Source: Candidatus Eiseniibacteriota bacterium (GTDB lineage Bacteria > Arandabacterota > Arandabacteria > Arandabacterales > Arandabacteraceae). From it: a stretch of 5,760 bases of DNA. Below are positions 1 through 5,281 of the stretch, one piece after another. Within the stretch, counting starts at the first letter, position 1, and the number at the start of each line of letters is the position of its first letter. Made by a program: the position numbers and the translations under genes. Below the pieces are notes generated by a model, which searched no databases, had not been told where the DNA came from, and was given only the letters and a program-made list of their open reading frames with translations. Location: NCBI GenBank assembly GCA_030592245.1, contig JAUVJV010000172.1, positions 1 through 5,760 of the forward strand, read 5' to 3'.

Positions 1-923
1 ACTCCCGCCCGGTTAAGATGGATTCTCCCGGAATCGGTACCGCCCTTGGCTATGGACGCCAGGGAGAAGGGTATCTTCTTCCTGGTGGCCGTGTCGATCA
101 CCAGATCCAGGAGGTTCCGGTTGGGAATCATGCTGCGGTCGAAAACATATATGGCCACACCCGCACCCAGGGCCTCCTCATCGTCGATGCCGAAACCCGG
201 GGTGTCGTGGGCGATCCCAATTTCCAGGGCAAAGCCGACGTCGGGGTCCACCACGGCCGCGCTGGTCTGGGCGCCGCGCAAACCCACCTCTTCCTGGACC
301 GTTCCCACGCCGAAGATGGTGTTGGGATGTTTCGCCTTCGCAAACTTCTTGATCACATCGATCATAAGGGCGCAGCCTATGCGGTCATCCCAAGCCTTGG
401 CCATGTACATTTTGGGGTTTGCCATTACCTCAAACGGGCTCCAGGGCACGATCGGATCCCCGACTCTCACCCCGAGCTTCTTGACGACATCAAACCTGAG
501 GGCAGCGCCTATATCTATATGCATGTCCTTGAAATCCATCACCTTCTTGCGTTCGTCGTCCTCGAGCTCGTGCGGGGGCTTGCAGCCCACAACGCCCGCC
601 ACCGGGCCCTTGCGCGTCTGGACGATCACGCGGTGGCCCAGGACAACGTGCGGCCACCATCCACCCACAGGGATGAACTTTATGAAGCCTTCCTTGGTTA
701 TCTGCTTAACGAGAAAGCCCACCTCATCCATGTGGCCGGCAAGCATGATTCTCGGCCTCTGCGAGGTGCCTTCCTTCATACAGATTATGCTCCCCAGCCG
801 GTCATGGCTTATCTCGGCATAGGGCTTGAGGTGTCTCTCGATGACCTTCGCCACCTCATGTTCGGATCCTGAGGGGCCTGTAGTCTCGGTCAGCTCCTTG
901 AACATCTCCTGCGTTGCGTCCAT
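1..923 (-). CDS. M42 family metallo-aminopeptidase (glutamyl aminopeptidase / CelM type), 3' end outside window
   Basis: The gene starts with ATG at 921-923 and stays open to the window edge, giving 307 full codons plus a partial valine codon. Hallmarks of the M42 zinc or cobalt aminopeptidases are visible in order: AGHMDEVGF (H64 metal ligand, D66), AWDDRIG (D179 as bridging ligand), VQEEVGLRGAQT (E211 general base, E212 ligand), ALEIGIAHDTPG near 232-243, and GGTDSG at 294-299. The acidic residue in the fourth motif is Glu (E234) where several characterised members have Asp. The last metal-ligand histidine should lie just beyond the window; the family is usually about 340-360 residues. Members form cytosolic tetrahedral or dodecameric particles that trim N-terminal residues from peptides. 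Substrate preference cannot be read here, and older annotations call such proteins endoglucanase or cellulase. The start lies 5 bases after the ddl stop, so the two are probably co-transcribed. Confidence 0.95.
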   Translation of the reverse strand, partial: MDATQEMFKELTETTGPSGSEHEVAKVIERHLKPYAEISHDRLGSIICMKEGTSQRPRIMLAGHMDEVGFLVKQITKEGFIKFIPVGGWWPHVVLGHRVIVQTRKGPVAGVVGCKPPHELEDDERKKVMDFKDMHIDIGAALRFDVVKKLGVRVGDPIVPWSPFEVMANPKMYMAKAWDDRIGCALMIDVIKKFAKAKHPNTIFGVGTVQEEVGLRGAQTSAAVVDPDVGFALEIGIAHDTPGFGIDDEEALGAGVAIYVFDRSMIPNRNLLDLVIDTATRKKIPFSLASIAKGGTDSGRIHLNRAG

Positions 924-928
924 CACTC

Positions 929-1921
929 TTATCCTCCGGTTCTCTGGGAGTTAATGCCTGCCTTCTTCAATGCATACAAAGTGATCCGGTCAACCAGCTG
1001 GGGGAATGAAATCCCCATCGCCTCTGCCCCCATCGGAACGAGGCTCGTCTCGGTCATCCCCGGCACAGTATTGACTTCGAGGAAATAGGGCTCATTGTCC
1101 GGGCTCAGCCTCAGGTCTACCCTGGCGAAGCTCTCGCAACCCAGGACCCTGTAAGCCTTGATGGAGGCTGCCTGGATCATCCGGTAAACGCCCTCGTCGA
1201 TATCCGCCGGACAGTCGTAGAGCGTCATCCCCCTGGTGTACTTGCGCTCGTAATCGTAGAAGCCCTCCCGGGGCTTGATCTCGATCACGGGATACACTTG
1301 ATCTTCTATGATGGGGACGCTCAGTTCCTTTCCCTCGATGTATTCCTCCAATATTAAGCCCGGGGAATACTGCCGGGCAAGCGCTATCGCACTCTCCAGG
1401 TCACACATCCGGCGGACAATCGATATTCCTATGGTCGAGCCCTGGTCCACCGGCTTAACCACAACCGGCAGTCCGCCGACGCCCGAGACAGCCTTTTTCA
1501 CGGTCTCGATATCGGCAACATCATCCATGAGATGTGTCCAGGCGGGCGTGCCTATGCCGTGCTTGTCGAAGATGGTCTTGGAGATTGCCTTGTCCATGCA
1601 GACGGCGCTTGAGCGGACGCCCGAGCCGGTAAAGGGCTTGCCCAGGAGCTCGAGCAGGGCCTGGATTCTCCCATCTTCTCCCTCTCCGCCATGAAGGGCG
1701 ATGAACACCACGCCGGCATCGGCAAGGACCGGAGAGTTGATGAGATCGAGGATGTCTCGACCCGCGCCGGGGTCGAGGTCATATATATCCACAGCATAGC
1801 CGGCATCGGCAAGGCCCCGGGCTACGGCGCGGCCCGTCGAGAGCGAGATCTCCCTCTCGGCCGACATGCCTCCCATCAGGACCAGTACTTTCACCTCTAC
1901 CCCCTCAAATGTTTCCTGCAT
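929..1921 (-). CDS. ddl: D-alanine--D-alanine ligase
   Basis: This cytosolic ATP-grasp enzyme joins two D-alanines to make the dipeptide that MurF adds to the peptidoglycan precursor. Read from ATG 1921 the protein has 330 residues. It shows the N-terminal GGMSAEREISLSTG (17-30), ALHGGEGEDGRIQALLE (75-91), PFTGSG and CMDK before the ATP-grasp domain, VVVKPVDQGSTIGI (153-166), LEEYIEGKELSV (191-202), the omega-loop FYDYERKY (221-228), and the Mg-binding D269, E282 and N284 in ARVDLRL and FLEVNTVPGM. Tyr228 in the omega loop fits D-Ala-D-Ala rather than VanA-type D-lactate specificity. The start is uncertain. ATG 1921 has AGGA 8 bases upstream, GTG 1894 gives the usual family N-terminus (MKVLVLMGG), and the frame is open up to a GTG at 1954 without a good ribosome site. 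The stop is TAA at 929-931, followed 5 bases later by the M42 gene. Confidence 0.96.
   Translation of the reverse strand: MQETFEGVEVKVLVLMGGMSAEREISLSTGRAVARGLADAGYAVDIYDLDPGAGRDILDLINSPVLADAGVVFIALHGGEGEDGRIQALLELLGKPFTGSGVRSSAVCMDKAISKTIFDKHGIGTPAWTHLMDDVADIETVKKAVSGVGGLPVVVKPVDQGSTIGISIVRRMCDLESAIALARQYSPGLILEEYIEGKELSVPIIEDQVYPVIEIKPREGFYDYERKYTRGMTLYDCPADIDEGVYRMIQAASIKAYRVLGCESFARVDLRLSPDNEPYFLEVNTVPGMTETSLVPMGAEAMGISFPQLVDRITLYALKKAGINSQRTGG
932..937 (-). promoter_or_regulatory. Shine-Dalgarno site of the M42 peptidase gene
   Basis: GGAGGA on the minus strand lies 8 bases upstream of the ATG at 921-923. It sits in the last codons of ddl, immediately before the ddl TAA stop (929-931), which suggests translational coupling. 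This ATG gives the normal M42 N-terminus, so the start is well fixed. Confidence 0.8.
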
Positions 1922-1933
1922 TGGAGCTTTCCT
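1900..1933 (-). promoter_or_regulatory. Two competing translation-start signals of ddl
   Basis: AGGA at 1930-1933 is 8 bases upstream of ATG 1919-1921. GAGGGGG at 1900-1906 is 5 bases upstream of GTG 1892-1894 (8 if only GAGG is counted). The GTG start matches the usual Ddl N-terminus; the ATG start adds nine residues. The sequence alone does not decide between them. Confidence 0.45.
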
Positions 1934-2020
1934 GGCCGCTGGATGCGCCGTCACAAGCCGTTAAGCGGCGCCAAACCGTGCATTGCCGGAGGAGTGGCGG
2001 CGCTAAAGAATGGCTCTCCT

Positions 2021-2047
2021 ATTCTAAAGACGCTACAGGAAACCCAA
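2021..2047 (-). promoter_or_regulatory. Weak candidate sigma-70-type promoter upstream of ddl
   Basis: In the only sizeable gap of the window, just after the ispF stop, the minus strand has TAGAAT (2021-2026, one mismatch to TATAAT). TTGGGT (2042-2047) lies 15 bases upstream and matches only the TTG of the -35 consensus; the spacer is short. It could give ddl and the M42 gene an extra promoter, but chance occurrence is quite possible. I see no strong terminator hairpin in this gap, so read-through from ispF is expected. Confidence 0.2.
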
Positions 2048-2052
2048 AACCG

Positions 2053-2523
2053 CTATACATCGACCATTGCGACGGCATAAGCCTCGATGGCTTCCTCCTT
2101 GCCGACCGCACCGAGGCCCTCTGCGGTTTTGGCCTTGATCGATATCTTCTCTCCAGGAATCTCGAGCACGCCCGCAAGTGCCTTGCGGATTTCCACGATG
2201 TACGGCGCAAGCTTCGGCCGCTCGATCACCACGACGCTGTCCACGTATTCCACCCTGCCCACCTTCGCGACCTTCTCGCTCACACGTTTGAGCAATTCGG
2301 TGCTCGCAATGTCCTTATACTCCGAATCGGTATCAGGAAAGTGAGAGCCTATGTCCCCCCTGGCGGAGGCGCCCAGGATGGCATCTATAATGGCGTGGAT
2401 CAAGACGTCGCCATCGGAATGACCCTCGGGGCCTTTCTCGTGGGGAATCTCGACCCCGCCGATCACCAGGCGGCGCCCTTCCGAGAGCCTGTGGATATCG
2501 TAACCCAGCCCGACTCTAACCAA
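2053..2523 (-). CDS. ispF: 2-C-methyl-D-erythritol 2,4-cyclodiphosphate synthase
   Basis: IspF cyclises 4-diphosphocytidyl-methylerythritol 2-phosphate to methylerythritol 2,4-cyclodiphosphate, releasing CMP, in the MEP isoprenoid pathway; the family is a cytosolic homotrimer. The 156-residue length is normal. The metal site is intact: D9 and H11 in GYDIHRL, and H43 in GHSDGDVLIHAIIDAILGA (34-52). GDIGSHFPDTD (56-66) and the C-terminal KAKTAEGLGAVG segment with the Thr and Glu of the CDP-binding region are also present. The start is TTG at 2521-2523; no ATG or GTG lies nearby in frame, and this start gives the standard N-terminus. It overlaps the ispD stop (TAG 2516-2518) by 8 bases and has a strong Shine-Dalgarno site inside ispD, so translation is probably coupled. 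The stop is TAG at 2053-2055. Confidence 0.97.
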   Translation of the reverse strand: MVRVGLGYDIHRLSEGRRLVIGGVEIPHEKGPEGHSDGDVLIHAIIDAILGASARGDIGSHFPDTDSEYKDIASTELLKRVSEKVAKVGRVEYVDSVVVIERPKLAPYIVEIRKALAGVLEIPGEKISIKAKTAEGLGAVGKEEAIEAYAVAMVDV

Positions 2524-3367
2524 CCGGCTTCCTCCTCGTCCTTGGCCGACGCCCTCTCTGCTGTCTCTGCCTGGGCCTCTTCTTGTTCTGGGCGGCGTCG
2601 AGCTTCAACCTGTTCTCAGCCTTGAGGAAATACTCAAAGAGAGGCAGGTCTTCAGGAGAGGTTATCTTCAAGTTCGAGTAGCTGCCGACGGCAACAACAA
2701 CCTTGGTCCCGTACTTCTCCACCAGAGCGGCATCATCCGTGGCGGCAAACCTGTCCCCGGCGGCCCGCTTGTGAGCGCTGGTTATGATATCATAGCGAAA
2801 GCACTGAGGCGTCTGGGCCAGCCAGAGGAGCCTGCGGTCAAGGGTTCCCACAATCTGGCCGCTCTCCACCTGCTTGATCGTGTCCCTCGCGGCAACGCCA
2901 CTTATGGCGGCACCGGTATTCTGCGCGGCATCCAGCACTCTCTTTATCATGATTTCCGAGACCAGGGGCCTTACGCCATCGTGGATAATCACCCACCTGG
3001 TCTTATCCTTGAGCACCTTAAGGCCCGCCTGTACCGACTGCTGCCGTGTCTCGCCGCCATAGACGACATCGCGGACCTTCTTGAAGGAGCAGGCCTCCAC
3101 GATCTCTTCCTTCGCAAACTCCACCGAGTCCCTCGGGACGACTATCACGATGTGGTCCACCGCCGGAGATGCCTCGAAGATCTCGATAGTGTAGGCCATC
3201 AGGGGCTTCCCGCCGATCTTGGCGAATTGCTTCCTGCCCCTCCCACTCATCCTCTGCCCCTCTCCGGCCCCGACCACAATCGCGCCCACTATCTCATTAT
3301 CTCCGCGAGACTCCTTCTCTTTGCGAGGCTCTCTTTCCTTCGTTCGCCTTCTATTTGACCTTTGCAA
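2516..3367 (-). CDS. ispD: 2-C-methyl-D-erythritol 4-phosphate cytidylyltransferase with basic N- and C-terminal extensions
   Basis: IspD transfers CMP from CTP to methylerythritol 4-phosphate, the step before IspE and IspF in the MEP pathway. The catalytic core spans about residues 27-252: GAGEGQRM with R39, K46-Q47 in GRKQF, GGETRQQSV (104-112), HDGVRP with D130 and R133, ARDTIKQ, LDRRLLWLAQTPQCF with R178, TDDAALVE, and LKITSPEDL with K234. All expected catalytic and CTP-binding positions are present. At 283 residues it exceeds the usual 225-240. About 26 charged residues precede the core, and a tail follows in which 12 of residues 262-280 are Lys or Arg. The chosen start is TTG at 3365-3367, with a strong ribosome site and a 17-base overlap with the upstream PIN-TRAM gene. 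An alternative is GTG 3287-3289, which would remove the N-terminal extension but has a poorer GGAG 11 bases upstream. The stop overlaps the ispF start by 8 bases. Confidence 0.95.
   Translation of the reverse strand: MQRSNRRRTKEREPRKEKESRGDNEIVGAIVVGAGEGQRMSGRGRKQFAKIGGKPLMAYTIEIFEASPAVDHIVIVVPRDSVEFAKEEIVEACSFKKVRDVVYGGETRQQSVQAGLKVLKDKTRWVIIHDGVRPLVSEIMIKRVLDAAQNTGAAISGVAARDTIKQVESGQIVGTLDRRLLWLAQTPQCFRYDIITSAHKRAAGDRFAATDDAALVEKYGTKVVVAVGSYSNLKITSPEDLPLFEYFLKAENRLKLDAAQNKKRPRQRQQRGRRPRTRRKPVG
2531..2537 (-). promoter_or_regulatory. Shine-Dalgarno site of ispF within the end of ispD
   Basis: GAGGAGG on the minus strand lies 7 bases upstream of the TTG at 2521-2523. It fixes this uncommon start codon and falls in the stretch of ispD encoding the basic C-terminal tail. 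Confidence 0.8.
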
Positions 3368-4376
3368 AGATCATCCTCCCTACTGTTGTCTGAAGTACGC
3401 TGGTGATGATCACCGCTACCATGCGGTTTTGAAGGGTGCTCCCGCCTTCCACAACCACCATCGTCCCGTCATCCAGGTAGCCCACTCCCTGATCGGCCTC
3501 CCTGCCCTTCTTCATGATCCGCACGCTCATCTCCTCACCAGGCAGAACGGCCGGCCTCAATGCATTGGCCAGCACGTTCACGTTCAGAACCTTGATTCCG
3601 TGCAGCTCAGCAACCTTATTGAGGTTGAAATCATTCGTCACTATCCTCGCACCCCGCTCCCGGGCGATGGTGACCAGCTTGGAGTCCACATCGTCGGAAC
3701 CGTCCGGATCATAGTCATCGACGACCACCTCGAGATCCTTCCTGAGCTGCATTCTTCTCAGAATCTCGAGGCCTCGCCTCCCGCGGGTGCGCTTGAGGGA
3801 ATCGGATGAGTCCGCAATCTGCTGAAGCTCATCCAGCACGAACTTGGGTATCACCAGCTTGCCCTCTATGAAATGGCTCTCTGAAATATCAGCTATCCGC
3901 CCGTCGATTATGACGCTGGTATCCAGGATCTTCGTGGCGACAGCCTCCCCCGCCTCCCCCGCGTGCTCCGATGAGAATCTGATTTCCTTGCTCTTTCGCA
4001 TGGCCACCACCCCACCCAAATAACCCAGGATAAGGGCCATCGCAATGATGATGTATCGGCCGGGCGGATAGTTCGAAACCGCCGGGACCTGAAGCACCAC
4101 CCAGCCGATGAGCAGGGCAACCACGAGACCCAGGATCAGCCCGAGCACCCCGGCGAGGATCTCCCGGCCCGATCGCTCCTCGAGCTGTATCTCGACATAG
4201 ATTATGGACAAGCCCACGCCGAAACCCGCGAAGGGACCCAGCCACCCGGGCCATCCGAGCGATCCAAAAAAGTAATAGCCTGCCAGGCTGAAAAGCGACA
4301 GCAGGGCTATGCGTATCGCCAGTACTATGGCTGCAACCTCCCGGCCAGATCTGTAATGAAGGCCATCAGAACACAT
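3351..4376 (-). CDS. Integral membrane PIN-TRAM domain protein (YacL type)
   Basis: The 341-residue protein has four predicted membrane helices near 14-37, 44-63, 73-96 and 107-126. A PIN nuclease-like domain follows (about 149-262) and then a C-terminal TRAM domain (about 282-340), which in other proteins binds RNA. The PIN acidic cluster is intact: D152 (ILDTSVIIDGRI), E183 (LDELQ), D231 (DVDSKL) and D249 (VTNDFNL), so metal-dependent ribonuclease activity is plausible. The family is known from Bacillus YacL and relatives and is often encoded beside ispD and ispF, but its substrate is not well established. The gene begins 21 bases after the mlaD stop and overlaps ispD by 17 bases. The start, ATG 4374-4376, has no recognisable Shine-Dalgarno site and lies in a 16-base tandem repeat. 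No other ATG, GTG or TTG in frame lies before the first helix. The stop is TAG at 3351-3353. Confidence 0.93.
   Translation of the reverse strand: MCSDGLHYRSGREVAAIVLAIRIALLSLFSLAGYYFFGSLGWPGWLGPFAGFGVGLSIIYVEIQLEERSGREILAGVLGLILGLVVALLIGWVVLQVPAVSNYPPGRYIIIAMALILGYLGGVVAMRKSKEIRFSSEHAGEAGEAVATKILDTSVIIDGRIADISESHFIEGKLVIPKFVLDELQQIADSSDSLKRTRGRRGLEILRRMQLRKDLEVVVDDYDPDGSDDVDSKLVTIARERGARIVTNDFNLNKVAELHGIKVLNVNVLANALRPAVLPGEEMSVRIMKKGREADQGVGYLDDGTMVVVEGGSTLQNRMVAVIITSVLQTTVGRMIFAKVK
3375..3380 (-). promoter_or_regulatory. Shine-Dalgarno site of ispD within the PIN-TRAM gene
   Basis: GGGAGG on the minus strand lies 7 bases upstream of the TTG at 3365-3367, inside the last codons of the PIN-TRAM gene. 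It is the main argument for the long N-terminus of IspD and for translational coupling of the two genes. Confidence 0.65.
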
Positions 4377-4395
4377 CTACGTCAGAACACGTCTA
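4364..4395 (-). repeat. 16-bp tandem repeat, two copies, spanning the PIN-TRAM start codon
   Basis: On the plus strand, CATCAGAACACATCTA (4364-4379) is followed directly by CGTCAGAACACGTCTA (4380-4395). The copies match at 14 of 16 positions, and both differences are A/G on the plus strand (C/T on the minus strand) at CG dinucleotides. The first copy contains the ATG of the PIN-TRAM gene; the second fills most of the gap to the mlaD stop at 4398-4400. Confidence 0.8.
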
Positions 4396-4397
4396 CG

Positions 4398-5276
4398 CTA
4401 GAATATCTCTATAGTAATATAACGCTCGGGATTAGCTTTGATATCGGTAATCAAGTCATTCATGTTCTCGAGCGTGGATTCCATCTGCTCGTGCAGATTC
4501 TTCTCCTTGATCAGCATCCCGAGGGTCCCCTCGCCCTCATCAAGGCCCTTGGCAACACTCTGGAGCGAAATGGTCAGGGAATCGAGGCGCGCGGCGGCGC
4601 TCGCGAACTTGTCAATACCATCCGCGAGGTCCTGCTTCCTCTTCCCGACCACTTCATTCAGGTCGGCGGATACGGATTTAAGGTCCCTGGTGGTGCTCCT
4701 GATGTCGTCCCTGTTCTCCCTCAGGAGGACAAGTATCTCGTCACTTACCTCATTGAGCTTGGCCAGGCTCTCACCCAGGCTGGATTCATCTTCCATGCCA
4801 GTTATCAGCTCCCTCAGCGATTGCCAGGCCACCATCATGTCATCCATGATGTCGCCCATGCCAGCCACAACTTCGGACAGGTCAGCCCTGTGCTCGCCTT
4901 CCAGGACCGATCCGGGAGCCAGGACTTCGCTGGCTTCACCTGGCAGGATGTAGATGTACTTCTCGCCCATGAGGCCCATGCTCCGGATCTCGACCCTGCA
5001 GTCGCTCTTAAGCACAGCATCCTCCTCGATCATGAGGTCTGTCCTCACACGTCCCCCCTCCAGCTCTATGACATCCACCTTCCCCATGTCCAGCCCGGAT
5101 ATGGCAACTGGATCCCCCTCACCGAGCCCACCCACTTCCTCGAAGAACACCGTATAGGTCACGAACTTCCGGCTGAAGCGAAAATCCCCTATCCACATCA
5201 CGCCCGCGACAAGGATGATCGCGGAGAGTATGACTCCAAACCCGACCTTAATCTCTGTCGATCTGCTGCTCGCCAT
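4398..5276 (-). CDS. mlaD: MlaD-type MCE-domain lipid transport protein
   Basis: This is the substrate-binding MCE component of an Mla-type ABC lipid transporter, anchored in the inner membrane and facing the periplasm or cell exterior. Read from ATG 5276 it has 292 residues: a short cytoplasmic end, one membrane helix (about 10-30), a single MCE domain (about 36-114, with FFEEVGGLGEGDPVAISGLDMG and the SMGLMGEKYIYI strand), then a long, mostly helical tail (about 130-280). The end carries the familiar GEGTLGMLIKEKNL (248-261) and NPERYITIEIF elements of MCE proteins. It is much longer than E. coli MlaD (183 residues), with the extra length in the helical tail. ATG 5276 was chosen because GAGGAG lies 8 bases upstream. 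A GTG at 5283-5285 would add three residues and overlap the mlaF stop. Adjacent mlaF supports the role; the permease mlaE is not in the window and may lie upstream. Confidence 0.93.
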   Translation of the reverse strand: MASSRSTEIKVGFGVILSAIILVAGVMWIGDFRFSRKFVTYTVFFEEVGGLGEGDPVAISGLDMGKVDVIELEGGRVRTDLMIEEDAVLKSDCRVEIRSMGLMGEKYIYILPGEASEVLAPGSVLEGEHRADLSEVVAGMGDIMDDMMVAWQSLRELITGMEDESSLGESLAKLNEVSDEILVLLRENRDDIRSTTRDLKSVSADLNEVVGKRKQDLADGIDKFASAAARLDSLTISLQSVAKGLDEGEGTLGMLIKEKNLHEQMESTLENMNDLITDIKANPERYITIEIF

Positions 5277-5281
5277 TCTCC

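Noticed and set aside
18..872. Long plus-strand open frame opposite the M42 gene
   Set aside because: It is antisense to a gene with clear family motifs; its translation shows no recognisable domain. GC-rich coding DNA often leaves the complementary frame open.
1963..2014. GC-rich partial inverted repeats (AGCGGCGCC ... GGCGGCGCT) that might form a terminator
   Set aside because: The arms are not true reverse complements beyond a few bases and no T-run follows on the minus strand, so a terminator is not supported.
1909..2625. Plus-strand open frame of about 240 codons opposite ispF and the ispF-ddl gap
   Set aside because: It runs antisense across two real genes and the gap, with no domain or ribosome site supporting it.
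3290..3358. Purine-rich stretch at the start of ispD as a possible untranslated leader
   Set aside because: It is open in frame with ispD and preceded by a strong Shine-Dalgarno site and TTG, so it was kept as coding; the alternative GTG start is noted in the gene entry.
4400..4435. AT-rich stretch at the end of mlaD resembling a -10 box for the PIN-TRAM gene
   Set aside because: TATA-like hexamers occur but no acceptable -35 element at 16-18 bases is visible; the stretch is coding sequence for the mlaD C-terminus.
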